From Acidobacteriota bacterium (GTDB lineage: Bacteria > Acidobacteriota > Vicinamibacteria > Vicinamibacterales > UBA2999): a DNA stretch of 64,000 bases. This document shows, piece by piece, positions 46,049-57,629 of this stretch. Numbering within the stretch: position 1 is the stretch's first letter; each line of letters starts with the position of its first letter. The DNA is taken from NCBI GenBank assembly GCA_016184455.1, contig JACPCS010000140.1, positions 47,623-111,622 of the forward strand, given 5' to 3'. The notes beneath the pieces are model-generated. The model made no database searches and had not been told where the DNA came from. It saw only the letters and a list, made by a program, of their open reading frames with translations. Made by a program: the position numbers and the translations under genes.

Positions 46049-48616
46049 CTATTCGGCTCGGAGGGTGGCAAGCGGCTTGTGCCGCAGCACGTCGATGCTC
46101 GCGAGCACGCCGATCGCGGCGACGAGGATCGCCGTGGCCGCGACGCCGGCGAGCGAGATCGCCGGCGTCGGCTCCCACGGGAGCTCCAGCGCGAAGCGCG
46201 CCACGGCCCAGCTGAGCACGATCGCGGCGGCGGCGCCCACCGTGCCTGCGATCGCGCCGAGCACGCCGTACTCGAGCACGAGCATCGCGGCGATCCGTCG
46301 GCTGCTCGCGCCGAGCGTCTTGAGAATCGCGGCTTCGTAGACGCGGCGGAACTTCGTCATCGAGACCGCGCCGACGAGAATCAGGCCGCCGCTCAGCAGC
46401 ACGAGCATGCCGACGACGGTGACGGCGAGCGTGACGTTGTTCACGACGGTCTGGATGATCTGGAGGATCTCGCGCAGGTCGATCGCCGACACGTTGGGGA
46501 ACCGGTTCGCGAGCACCGCCTGCATGCGCGCGCGCGCCGTGGGATCGCGCGGCGCCTGCAGCGCCGAAATGTAGGTGTGCGGCGCGCCGTCGAACGTGCC
46601 CGGCCGGAAGACGAACATGAACCCGCCGGCGCGGAAGTCCTGCCAGTCGACCCGCCGGACGCTCGTGACGCGGGCCGTGATCGTGCGCCCGAGCACGTCG
46701 AACCGCATCTGGTCGCCGACCTGAATCCGCGATCCAAGCCGGAAGTTGCCGTCGGTGTCGCGGTCGGAGAAGCGCTCTTCGATCGAGACCTGCGCCTCGC
46801 CCGCCGGCGGAGGCGGGACCTCGTCCCACCACGCGCCGTCGACGAGCGCCTCGTTCGCCTCGAGATGCGCGCGATACGTCACGGTGTACTCGCGTGCCAG
46901 CCCGCGGCCGCGGGTCTCGCGGTAGCTGTCGAGGTCCATCTCGCGCCCCTGGACGGCCGTCACTCGCGCACGCAGCGTCGGCATCAGCTTCGGCGGCGGC
47001 GCGCTGCCGTTCGCCTCGTCGAGGAGGGCTGCGAGCGCGTCGCGCTGGTCCGGCTGAATGTCGATGAGGAACATGTCGGGCGCATCGGGGCCCGCCTGCA
47101 CCGCGAAGTCGCGCAGCAGGTTTGCCTGGAGCGATCGGACGCCGAGGATGAAAAAGGCCCCGAGGCCGACCGCGAGCAGGATGACGCGCGTCTGGTTGCC
47201 CGGACGCGCGATGTGCAGCACGGCGTGGCGGAGGGCGAAGTACGGCGAGTTGCGCAGCGGCTGCACCGCTCGCACGAGCGCGGCACCGGCGACGTGCAGC
47301 ACGACCGCCGTGGCCACGAACCCGCCTGACAGCAGCAGCCCGACCTCGACGGACCCCGCCTGCCACGACGCGACGCCCACGAGCGCCGCGGCCACCCCCG
47401 CCGTGACGCCCCACTTGAGCCAGTCGAACGAGGCTGCCCGCGGCAGGTCCTGGCGGAGGAGCAGCGACGGCTTCACGTGGCGCACGTCGAGCAGCGGGAC
47501 GAGCGAGAACAGCAGCGACACGAGCAGCCCAATCGCGAGACCCTGGGCGACCGCGGAGGACGTCAGCCCGACGTCGACCTTCAGCACCGTCGCCAGATCG
47601 CCGACCAACGCCGGCACCGCCGCGAGCACGCCGCCGGCGAGCGCGACGCCCAGCAGGCTGCCGCCGATCCCGAGGAGGAGGACCTGGGTCATGTAGACGG
47701 CGAGCATCTGCGCCGACGTGCTGCCGACGCACTTGAGGATCGCGATGCTCCGCACCTTCTGCTGCACGAAGACCCGCGTCACGCTCGAGACGCCGATGCC
47801 GCCGAGGATCAGCACCACGAGGCCGACGAGGCTCAGGTAGTTCTCAGCGCGTGTCAGGTTCTCGCCCATCTGGTCTTCGGTGCGGCGGTACCACCGCACG
47901 TTGACGAACTCGTCGGCAAAAGCCTGCCGGAAGTCGAGGGCGAGCTGCTCGGAGATCTCGTCCGGTGCACGCAGCAGCTGCTGATACGACACGCGGCTGC
48001 CGAAGGCGAGCAGCCCGGTCGATCTCAGGTCGGCGCGATCGATCAGGACGCGCGGTCCGAGCGTGAACGCGCCGATGCGGCGGCCAGGCTCGGTCGTGAT
48101 GACCCCCCGGATCTGAAACGCCCGCGAGCCGATCTGAATCGCGTCGCCGACCGAGAGCGCGAACTGGGCCAGCAGCTCGGGCCTGACGAGCGCGCCGCCG
48201 CCCGCCAGCAGCGCGTGAGCGTAGGTGCCGTCCTGCAGCGTGAGGGTGCCGTAGAGCGGGAACTCGGCCCCGACCGCGCGCAGCTCGACCATTCGCGCTG
48301 CCGGCATCGCCGGATCCACCGACCGGACCATCGTCGGGATCTCGATCGTTTCCGACTGCAGGGTGATCCGGCCCGCGCGACGCTCGGACGCGAGCCGGTC
48401 GAGCACGGCCGGCGTCCACGGCCGGTTCGTCGCCAGCACGAGGTCGCCGCCGAGCAGCGTCCGCGCCTCTCCTGCCAACGCGACGCGCACGCTCTGGATG
48501 AGCGACCGCACCGCGACGATCGAGCCGACGCCGATCGCGATGCAGACGAAGAAGAACAGCAGGCGCTGCCACGACGCGCGGATCTCGCGCAGCGACATGC
48601 GGATCACGAACCTCAC
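46049..48616 (-). CDS. ABC transporter permease, YbbP type
   Basis: This 855-residue FtsX-like permease has an N-terminal helix (WQRLLFFFVCIAIGVGSIVA) and a large extracytoplasmic domain. Helices around residues 265-395 include LSLVGLVVLILGGIGVSSVT; a second block starts at TRVILLAVGLGAFFILGVRS, and there is a C-terminal FtsX domain from VVNNVTLAVTVVGMLVLLSG. This two-unit layout matches YbbP and related lipid or macrolide-type exporters. It overlaps its ATPase gene by four bases. Substrate is unknown; in E. coli the same trio is tesA-ybbA-ybbP. Confidence 0.9.
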   Translation of the reverse strand: MRFVIRMSLREIRASWQRLLFFFVCIAIGVGSIVAVRSLIQSVRVALAGEARTLLGGDLVLATNRPWTPAVLDRLASERRAGRITLQSETIEIPTMVRSVDPAMPAARMVELRAVGAEFPLYGTLTLQDGTYAHALLAGGGALVRPELLAQFALSVGDAIQIGSRAFQIRGVITTEPGRRIGAFTLGPRVLIDRADLRSTGLLAFGSRVSYQQLLRAPDEISEQLALDFRQAFADEFVNVRWYRRTEDQMGENLTRAENYLSLVGLVVLILGGIGVSSVTRVFVQQKVRSIAILKCVGSTSAQMLAVYMTQVLLLGIGGSLLGVALAGGVLAAVPALVGDLATVLKVDVGLTSSAVAQGLAIGLLVSLLFSLVPLLDVRHVKPSLLLRQDLPRAASFDWLKWGVTAGVAAALVGVASWQAGSVEVGLLLSGGFVATAVVLHVAGAALVRAVQPLRNSPYFALRHAVLHIARPGNQTRVILLAVGLGAFFILGVRSLQANLLRDFAVQAGPDAPDMFLIDIQPDQRDALAALLDEANGSAPPPKLMPTLRARVTAVQGREMDLDSYRETRGRGLAREYTVTYRAHLEANEALVDGAWWDEVPPPPAGEAQVSIEERFSDRDTDGNFRLGSRIQVGDQMRFDVLGRTITARVTSVRRVDWQDFRAGGFMFVFRPGTFDGAPHTYISALQAPRDPTARARMQAVLANRFPNVSAIDLREILQIIQTVVNNVTLAVTVVGMLVLLSGGLILVGAVSMTKFRRVYEAAILKTLGASSRRIAAMLVLEYGVLGAIAGTVGAAAAIVLSWAVARFALELPWEPTPAISLAGVAATAILVAAIGVLASIDVLRHKPLATLRAE

Positions 48617-49326
48617 CGCAGCGCCTCCGCCTTGGTGGGACCCCGCGCGTCCGAGTGGTGCGGCGCGGCGTCGACGGGACGACCGTCGCGCAGCGACAGC
48701 CGGAAGTCGGCGAGCGAGGCGAGCTCCGCGTCGTGCGTCACGAGCACGAGCGTCGACTGCCTCGCGCGGTGCACGTCGAGCAGCAGCTGCATGATGTGGC
48801 GGCCGGTCGTCGAATCGAGATTACCGGTGGGCTCATCAGCCAGCACGATCAGCGGATCGTTGGCCAGCGCCCGCGCGATCGCGATACGCTGCTGCTCCCC
48901 GCCGGAGAGCTGCGACGGGTAGTGATGGCCGCGATCGGAGAGCCCCACCTCGTCGAGCAGCCGCCGGGCGCGCGCCACCCCGTCGCGCCGGGCCGCGATC
49001 TCCATCGGCACGAGGATGTTCTCGAACGCAGTGAGCGAGGGGACGAGGTGGAAGAACTGGAAGACGAAGCCGATCTGCTCGCCGCGCAGCTTCGCCAGCG
49101 CGTCCTCGCCGAGCTTCGTGATATCCGTGCCGTCGATCAGAATCTCTCCCGCGGTCGGCGCGTCGAGTCCGGCGATGAGACCCAGGAGCGTGGACTTGCC
49201 GCTGCCCGAGGGTCCGGCCACGGCGAGGAAGCGGCCGGAGGGGATGACGAGATCCAGCGGGTGCAGAATCGTCAGGGGACGGTCGCCGCTCTGGACCGTC
49301 TTGGAGACGCCGCGCAGCTCGATCAT
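48613..49326 (-). CDS. ABC transporter ATP-binding protein, YbbA type
   Basis: This 237-residue ATPase of the LolD/MacB/YbbA group has Walker A GPSGSGKST, Q-loop FVFQFFHLVPSLTAFENI, signature LSGGEQQRIAIARAL, Walker B VLADEPTGNLD and H-loop VTHDAELA. The ATG at 49326 overlaps the esterase stop (ATGA), and the gene overlaps the permease by four bases. This makes a tightly coupled esterase-ATPase-permease operon. Confidence 0.93.
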   Translation of the reverse strand: MIELRGVSKTVQSGDRPLTILHPLDLVIPSGRFLAVAGPSGSGKSTLLGLIAGLDAPTAGEILIDGTDITKLGEDALAKLRGEQIGFVFQFFHLVPSLTAFENILVPMEIAARRDGVARARRLLDEVGLSDRGHHYPSQLSGGEQQRIAIARALANDPLIVLADEPTGNLDSTTGRHIMQLLLDVHRARQSTLVLVTHDAELASLADFRLSLRDGRPVDAAPHHSDARGPTKAEALR

Positions 49327-50027
49327 CGCGTCTCCGCGCCCTCGCGGAGGAGCGGTTCGAGCGCGCGCCACATCGCCGCCTCGATGATCTTCGCGCCCTC
49401 CGTGTTCGGGTGAATCCCGTCCGAGTTGTTGAGCGCCGGCACGCCCGCGACGCCCTCGAGGAAAAACGGCACGAAGACGACGTCGTTTTCGTCGGACAGG
49501 TCGCGGAACGCACGGCGGAACTCGGAGGTGTAGAGCGGGCCGTAGTTGGGCGGCGCCTCCATGCCGGTGAGCACGACGGTGATCCCCCGCTCCTTGGCGC
49601 GCGTGATGATCTCGCTCAGGTTCTTCTTCATCTGCGCGACCGGCAGGCCGCGCAGGCCGTCGTTGGCCCCCAGCTCGACGACGAGGATCTTCACGTCGCC
49701 ATCGAGCGCCCAGTCGAGCCGCCGGACGCCGCCGGCCGACGTGTCTCCGGACACACCCGCATTCACGACCTCGTACGCGTAGCCTTCGCCATCGAGCCGC
49801 GCCTGAATCAGCGAGGGGACCGACTGCTCCCGCGGCAGGCCGAGCCCCGCGGTCAGGCTGTCGCCGAGGAACACGATCCTCGGACGCGCCGCGGTCGCCG
49901 CCGCCTCCGCCGCGGGGTGTGCGGCGGCCGGCTCCACCGCCGCGAGCGGTTGCGGCGTGTCCGACTGCCCGCACGCCGCGCCCGCAAGTGGCAGCGCGAT
50001 GAGCAGAGAGCGTAGGATCCTTCTCAT
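49323..50027 (-). CDS. tesA: Exported GDSL esterase/lysophospholipase, TesA type
   Basis: This 234-residue SGNH hydrolase has a signal sequence (RSLLIALPLAGAACGQ), with a cysteine that could be lipidated although the lipobox is weak. Block I is FLGDSLTAGLGL (nucleophile serine), block III GANDGLRGLP, and block V DGIHPN with catalytic Asp and His. TesA-type enzymes cleave acyl-CoA or lysophospholipids in the periplasm. The ATG at 50027 was used; one at 50042 is also possible. It heads the YbbAP-type operon and is divergent from pgi across about 25 bases. Confidence 0.9.
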   Translation of the reverse strand: MRRILRSLLIALPLAGAACGQSDTPQPLAAVEPAAAHPAAEAAATAARPRIVFLGDSLTAGLGLPREQSVPSLIQARLDGEGYAYEVVNAGVSGDTSAGGVRRLDWALDGDVKILVVELGANDGLRGLPVAQMKKNLSEIITRAKERGITVVLTGMEAPPNYGPLYTSEFRRAFRDLSDENDVVFVPFFLEGVAGVPALNNSDGIHPNTEGAKIIEAAMWRALEPLLREGAETR

Positions 50028-50051
50028 GACCGTCCGTCTCATTGTAGTCCG

Positions 50052-51698
50052 GTGACCTTCGCGATCGATCCGGGCCCGCTCGATCGCGCGCTCGACCACG
50101 CCTGCGCCCGCCTGGAAGAGTCCGGCTTCGTCGATGCCCTGTGGGCACGGCGCACCGACGTATGGACGACCGACGCGGCCGTCCAGCGGAAGATCGCCGA
50201 TCGCCTTGGCTGGCTGAATGCGATCGAGACGATGCGCCCGCAGACGGCGCGCCTGCGCGCATTCGGTGAGTCCGTCAGGCGCGAAGGCTTCAGCGACGTC
50301 GTGCTGCTCGGCATGGGCGGATCGAGCCTGGCGGCGGAGACGCTGCGAACCGTCCTCGACAGCGCGCCCGGGTATCCCCGCTTTTGCGTCCTCGACTCTG
50401 TGGATCCCGACGCGGTGCGCGCCGCGATGGATCGTGCGCAGACCTCGCTGTTTCTCGTCGCGAGCAAGTCGGGCTCGACCATTGAGGTGGCGGCGCTCGC
50501 CGCCGAGGCCGAGCGGCGCGTCCGCACCGCGGGGATCGCCAGTCCGGGCTTGCATTTCGTGGCGATCACCGACGAGCGCACGGCGCTGCATCAACGCGCG
50601 TCCGAGGGCGCCTACCGCGACGTCTTCCTCAACCCGGCGGACGTCGGCGGACGCTTCTCGGCGTTGACGCTCTTCGGCCTCGTCCCGGCCGCGCTCATGG
50701 GGATCGACGTCGACGCGCTCCTTGCCTCCGCGCAGCCGATGGTCGAGGCGTGCCGCACCCGCGATCCGCGCCGCAATCCCGGTCTGGCGCTCGGCGCCGT
50801 GCTGGCTGCGGCGGCCGGCGGCGGACGCGACAAGCTGACGCTCTCGCTGCCCGACGCGCTCGCGCCGCTCGGCCCCTGGATCGAGCAGCTCGTCGCGGAG
50901 AGCACGGGCAAAGACGGCAAAGGGATCGTGCCGGTCCTCGGCGACCCGGCAGAGGTCGCGCAGGGCGAGGATCGGATTGTTGTGGAGATCGAAGCCGGCG
51001 GGCCTGCCGCGCCTGGATCGCGCGCGCGGCGAGGTCCGCCCCACGTACGACTGATGTACGAGGGGTTGGGCGCCGAGTTCTTCCGATGGGAGATCGCCAC
51101 CGCGACGGCCGGGTTCCTGCTCGGCGTCAACCCGTTCGACGAACCCAACGTGCAACAGGCCAAGGATGCGACGCGCGCGCTGCTCGATGCATACGCGTCC
51201 GAGCGGCAGCTTCCGCTGCCGGAGGCGCACGTCACGATCGGGGACGGCCGCATCACGCTGAGCGCCGCGGCGCGATCGGCAGGCGCCACCCTCACGCCGT
51301 CCGTGCGCGACCTGCTGCGCGCTGGCGACTACGTCGCGCTGCTCGCGTACCTGCCGCCGGACGACCCGCGGTTCACACCCCAGCTGCAACGGCTGCGGAG
51401 CGCGGTGGCGGGCGCGACCGGGTGCGCGGCCACGCTGGGGTTCGGACCTCGCTACCTGCATTCCACGGGGCAGCTGCACAAGGGTGGGCCGAACCGGGGC
51501 GTTCTTGTCGTCGTGACCGCCGACAGTGCCGAAGACTTCCCCGTCCCCGGTCAGCGCTACTCGTTCGGAACGCTCGAGCTGGCCCAGGCGCTCGGCGACT
51601 TCCAAGCGCTCGACCGCCTCGGCCGGCGGGCCCTTCTGGTGCGCTTGTCACAGCGAGATCCTGCCCTACTGCAACAGATTACCGAGACGCTCGCCTAA
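50052..51698 (+). CDS. pgi: Glucose-6-phosphate isomerase, Tal-Pgi-type, stand-alone
   Basis: This 548-residue sugar isomerase matches the isomerase half of bifunctional transaldolase/Pgi proteins, without a transaldolase domain. Motifs are LLGMGGSSLAAETLR, VASKSGSTIEV, GRFSALTLFGLVPAALMGID and GAEFFRWEIATA, with YLHSTGQLHKGGPNRG near the end. It interconverts glucose 6-phosphate and fructose 6-phosphate. The GTG at 50052 is the start. The segment SRARRGPPHVRLMYEG is partly encoded by an inserted GTAGGGCGGGT-family repeat (51027-51050). A transaldolase gene may lie elsewhere. Confidence 0.88.
   Translation: MTFAIDPGPLDRALDHACARLEESGFVDALWARRTDVWTTDAAVQRKIADRLGWLNAIETMRPQTARLRAFGESVRREGFSDVVLLGMGGSSLAAETLRTVLDSAPGYPRFCVLDSVDPDAVRAAMDRAQTSLFLVASKSGSTIEVAALAAEAERRVRTAGIASPGLHFVAITDERTALHQRASEGAYRDVFLNPADVGGRFSALTLFGLVPAALMGIDVDALLASAQPMVEACRTRDPRRNPGLALGAVLAAAAGGGRDKLTLSLPDALAPLGPWIEQLVAESTGKDGKGIVPVLGDPAEVAQGEDRIVVEIEAGGPAAPGSRARRGPPHVRLMYEGLGAEFFRWEIATATAGFLLGVNPFDEPNVQQAKDATRALLDAYASERQLPLPEAHVTIGDGRITLSAAARSAGATLTPSVRDLLRAGDYVALLAYLPPDDPRFTPQLQRLRSAVAGATGCAATLGFGPRYLHSTGQLHKGGPNRGVLVVVTADSAEDFPVPGQRYSFGTLELAQALGDFQALDRLGRRALLVRLSQRDPALLQQITETLA
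51027..51050. repeat. GTAGGGCGGGT-family fragment inside pgi
   Basis: GGCGAGGTCCGCCCCACGTA matches the core of the second repeat in glycerate kinase (GGCGGGACCCGCCCTACGTA) at 15 or more of 20 positions. It keeps the pgi frame and encodes an Arg/Pro loop. Confidence 0.6.
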
Positions 51699-51702
51699 GG
51701 CT

Positions 51703-51717
51703 GTATACCAGGTATAC
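51703..51717. promoter_or_regulatory. GTATAC inverted repeat upstream of the TPR/sigma-54 activator
   Basis: GTATACCAGGTATAC is an almost perfect palindrome five bases after the pgi stop and 21 bases before the activator start. TATACT at its right half could be a -10 box. A related pair lies just after the activator gene at 54691-54710. Such symmetry suggests a dimer-binding operator. Confidence 0.65.
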
Positions 51718-51737
51718 TCCGGCCGACAATCTGTTCA

Positions 51738-54683
<2,946 letters not shown>

Positions 54684-54690
54684 TAATCAC

Positions 54691-54710
54691 GTATACACGG
54701 ACCTGTATAC
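54691..54710. promoter_or_regulatory. GTATAC pair between the activator and PilZ-like genes
   Basis: Two GTATAC hexamers are spaced by eight bases, right after the activator stop and 163 bases before the PilZ-like start. The right copy is within TGTATACT, a possible extended -10. It repeats the motif found before the activator. Confidence 0.6.
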
Positions 54711-54872
54711 TGAATATTCATACCGGAGGACCTTTTCGCGTAGGTCTGTCAACAGTACTTCTTGTCAGTCAGTTGGTTACGAATTGCGCAGCCTTTCCAC
54801 GTGACAGCAGCGACACCGGCCCCCACATTGATTGCACTTCTCGCACACACGTCTATCCCAAGGGGGTCCAAG

Positions 54873-55289
54873 GTGATCGAGAGCGTCGCGAATCCGCAGA
54901 GCGCGAAAGCCGAGCGCCGCCAGACGCGCATCGGCGATCGACGGAAGGTTCGTGTCCCGGGCCGCCTGACCTGGCGTGACGCCAAGGGGGCGCTCCGGTT
55001 CGTGTCGGTGGTGACACGGGATGTCAGTGAGGTCGATGCGTTCGTCGAATGTCAGGTGCCGACCTCGATCCCGCTCTACCGGCTCGTACATTTCCAAGTG
55101 GAGCGCAGCGGTCGCGACTGTCCCGAGCTGCCGGCGGTGCTGCAGCATGGGAGGGTGCTGTCGGCCGTCTACCGGGTGGGACCGTACCGGCAGTCGACCG
55201 GCACTCCGCAGGGGTACGCGCTGCGATTACTGATCGATCCGGCCCGCATCGCCCCGGCGCCCTCGCGGGCGCGCGTCGCGGCCGTCTAG
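54873..55289 (+). CDS. PilZ-like domain protein
   Basis: This 138-residue protein has an RxxxR-type motif (RRKVRVPGRLTWRD) and DVSEVDAFVE, where a PilZ domain would have D/NxSxxG; the glycine is replaced by Asp. LYRLVHFQVE follows. PilZ domains bind cyclic di-GMP, but the altered second motif makes binding uncertain. The GTG at 54873 has AAGGGGG nine bases upstream. The leader of about 190 bases after the activator carries a GTATAC pair. Its stop overlaps the convergent TPP-enzyme stop. Confidence 0.68.
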   Translation: MIESVANPQSAKAERRQTRIGDRRKVRVPGRLTWRDAKGALRFVSVVTRDVSEVDAFVECQVPTSIPLYRLVHFQVERSGRDCPELPAVLQHGRVLSAVYRVGPYRQSTGTPQGYALRLLIDPARIAPAPSRARVAAV

Positions 55290-57184
55290 GTGCGCTGGAT
55301 GGTCGGGACCCACGGGTCGGCCGTCCAGCCCGGCCCGTGCCGCGCCACCTCCACGTCAATCAGGTACGGCTTCCCTTCCGCTCCTTTCCGACGCGCGCGG
55401 CCCAGCGCCTCCTCGAGCTGCCCCGGCGTGCGGACCTTTTCGCCGTCCACGCCGAAGCCCCGCGCGATGAACGACATGTCCATGTCGGGCTTGCCCAGGT
55501 AGTCGTGCACGAACTTGACGGCGTCGATCGACCGGCCCGTGCCGCCCAGATTCGCCAGCGCGCGGTTGTGCGGTCCGCCGTATGCGTGGTTGTTATAGAC
55601 GATCACGGTCACCGGCAGGCCGAGGCGCGCCATGTTCCAGAGCGCGGTCGGCCCGAAGATGAACGAGCCGTCGCCCTCGAGGAGGACGACCTGCTTGCCG
55701 GGACGTGCGAGCGAGACGCCGGCCGCCGTGCCAACGCCGCTCCCCAGGTGCGCCGCGTAGTAGAAGAACAGCTCGCGGCCGCCCCGCGGGTCGAACTCGA
55801 AGCTGTGCGAGATCTCCAGCGATCCGCCCTCATGGACGATGATCGCGTCCTTGTCGGCCCACTGCGCCACCTCCCAGGTCACGCGGTCGGCCTCGAGCGG
55901 GCTGTTGTCCCAGTTGGGATTCTTCGCGACGAGCGCCCGCAACTGACGCGCCCGTGCGCCGAAGGCCCGCACCTCCTGCGCCCGCTCCGCGATCCGAGCC
56001 TTCAGCGCGGGCGTCAGCAGGTCGTTCACCGCCGTCAGCAGGTCCTCGGTCCCGTACGCCACATCGGCGACGAGCGGCGCGGCCGTCGTCATCACGTTGC
56101 CGATGCTGGCCGCGTCGTTGCGCATGTCGATGAACGAGGCCTTGCGCGAGACGATCGGCGCCGTTGAGTTGTGCTGCAGCTTGTTGCCGATGTTGATGAC
56201 CACGTCGGGCTCGGTCGGATACGCGAGCGATTCGACGCGTCCGCCCGGGATGTTCCCGACCCACAGCGGGTGCTGCTGCGGGAAGCTGGCGTGCACCTGC
56301 CGCGCCTGTGTGACCGGAAGGCCCAGCAGCTCGGCGAGCCGCACCACCGTGTCGAACGCCTTCGCCTTGTACACCTCATCGCCGACGATGAGGAGCGGAC
56401 GACGGGCCTCGACGAGGAGCTTCGCGGCGCGCTGCACCTCGACCGGGTTCGGCCGGATGCGCATCCGCGGATCGACTTGATCGTGGCGGATGATCTCCGC
56501 GGTGAACTTCTCCTCCGTGAAGTCGGAGTGCCAATTCATGTAGGTGGGGCCGTACGGCGGCGTCCACGCCACGCGGAACGCGCGGCGCACCGTTTCGGGA
56601 ATCTGTCCCGCGGCGCGCGCCGACCAGGTGAGCTTGGTCATCGGCTCGGTCAGCTGCTCCTGCCCGGGCAGCTCCTCGAAGCCGTCTCGCCCCGCCGCCA
56701 GCGATTCCTCTGTCCGGTAGGAGTAGAAGACGAGCGGCGTCTGCTCCTTCCAGCAGTTGAACATCTGGCCGAGCGCGTTGGTCAGACCCACGACCGCCGC
56801 CTCCATGACGATCGCCGGCTGGCCCGACGCTTTCACGTAGCCTGCGGCCATCGCGGCGCCCGGCCCCTCGTGCGGCGTGATGACGTACTGGAGCTGCGGC
56901 CGATCGATGAGCGCCTCATAGAAGAACGCGTCCTCGCTGGCCGAGTTGCCGAAGATGTACTTCACGCCCGACGCGATGAGCTGCTCGGCGAAGTGCTCGC
57001 CGCCCGTGCCCATGAAGAGGCGGACCGCCTCGGGAGACGGGGCGTTCGGCCCCTGCGCCATTGCGGTGAGCGATTCGGCAATCGAACTCGCCGCGGCGGC
57101 CGTGACGCCGGTGGCGACGAGACGGCGCACGAAATCACGCCGCGAGATGCCGTTCGACAGGAGCTGAGCCACGAGATGTCTCAT
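55286..57184 (-). CDS. Tat-exported thiamine-diphosphate-dependent enzyme
   Basis: This 632-residue protein of the acetolactate-synthase/benzoylformate-decarboxylase superfamily carries an N-terminal twin-arginine signal (SRRDFVRRLVATGVTAAAAS, about residues 14-33). The N-terminal TPP domain has the catalytic glutamate in ITPHEGPGAAMAAGY. A central domain and the C-terminal domain with LLEGDGSFIFGP and VIVYNNHAYGG (GDG...NN cofactor motif) follow. Substrate is unknown. Export folded with cofactor fits the Tat route. A c-type cytochrome gene is directly upstream on the same strand, which suggests oxidative decarboxylation coupled to electron transfer; this is inference. Confidence 0.86.
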   Translation of the reverse strand: MRHLVAQLLSNGISRRDFVRRLVATGVTAAAASSIAESLTAMAQGPNAPSPEAVRLFMGTGGEHFAEQLIASGVKYIFGNSASEDAFFYEALIDRPQLQYVITPHEGPGAAMAAGYVKASGQPAIVMEAAVVGLTNALGQMFNCWKEQTPLVFYSYRTEESLAAGRDGFEELPGQEQLTEPMTKLTWSARAAGQIPETVRRAFRVAWTPPYGPTYMNWHSDFTEEKFTAEIIRHDQVDPRMRIRPNPVEVQRAAKLLVEARRPLLIVGDEVYKAKAFDTVVRLAELLGLPVTQARQVHASFPQQHPLWVGNIPGGRVESLAYPTEPDVVINIGNKLQHNSTAPIVSRKASFIDMRNDAASIGNVMTTAAPLVADVAYGTEDLLTAVNDLLTPALKARIAERAQEVRAFGARARQLRALVAKNPNWDNSPLEADRVTWEVAQWADKDAIIVHEGGSLEISHSFEFDPRGGRELFFYYAAHLGSGVGTAAGVSLARPGKQVVLLEGDGSFIFGPTALWNMARLGLPVTVIVYNNHAYGGPHNRALANLGGTGRSIDAVKFVHDYLGKPDMDMSFIARGFGVDGEKVRTPGQLEEALGRARRKGAEGKPYLIDVEVARHGPGWTADPWVPTIQRT

Positions 57185-57195
57185 GATGTCCTCAT

Positions 57196-57252
57196 CGGCT
57201 TTGGGCTTTGAGCTGTGGGCCTTGGGCTTTGGGCTTTGGGCTTTGGGATTTA
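57196..57252. repeat. Period-7 array (TTTGGGC type) at the cytochrome 3' end
   Basis: Seven units (GGCTTTG, AGCTGTG, GGCCTTG, GGCTTTG and so on) with an exact 7-base period fill the 65-base gap between the cytochrome and the TPP enzyme. The cytochrome stop TAA (57250-57252) is at its edge and reads TAAATCCC, as at pckA. Confidence 0.85.
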
Positions 57253-57546
57253 CTTCGGTCCTCTCGTTTGCGCCAGGAAATCAGCCATGGCCGCGATTTC
57301 CGCCTCGGTCCAGAGCGCGCCGCGTCCGACCATCCGATAGAGCGTCCCCTCCCACGCCTGGCGCTCCTGCCGGAGCGACGTCCACATGCTGGCGGCGTGG
57401 CACTGGAAGCACTTCCGCTGGAGGAGTTCCTTGCCGGAGGCGTCCGAGGTCGTGGCGGGTTTTGCGGGCCCCTGGGCGGCCAGGACGGGCGCTCCCGCGA
57501 CCAGGCCGGTCCACAGGAGCAGTGCGGCGCATGGGAGTTTCGACAT
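57250..57546 (-). CDS. Small exported c-type cytochrome
   Basis: This 98-residue protein has a signal peptide (LPCAALLLWTGLVAGAPVLA) and one heme motif CFQCH near residues 54-58, preceded by GKELLQRKC. The likely axial methionine lies in YRMVGRGALW. The mature part is about 70 residues, a minimal class I cytochrome. The ATG at 57546 starts the signal peptide; the longer frame reads repeat DNA. It is the first gene of a pair with the Tat-exported TPP enzyme and is the probable electron acceptor. Confidence 0.88.
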   Translation of the reverse strand: MSKLPCAALLLWTGLVAGAPVLAAQGPAKPATTSDASGKELLQRKCFQCHAASMWTSLRQERQAWEGTLYRMVGRGALWTEAEIAAMADFLAQTRGPK

Positions 57547-57561
57547 GCGTGAAAGACTAGA

Positions 57562-57611
57562 ACAAAGTGGAGAAGTGGAGAAGTGGAAAAGTGGAAAAAG
57601 TGGAAAAGTAG
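57562..57611. repeat. Purine-rich tandem repeat (TGGARAAG) between divergent genes
   Basis: Units TGGAGAAG, TGGAGAAG, TGGAAAAG, TGGAAAAAG and TGGAAAAG lie between the divergent cytochrome and CMD-protein starts. The unit is eight to nine bases, unlike the other arrays, and all purines are on one strand. Its position could place it in both promoters. Confidence 0.75.
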
Positions 57612-57629
57612 GCGGTACACTCCGGGGCC

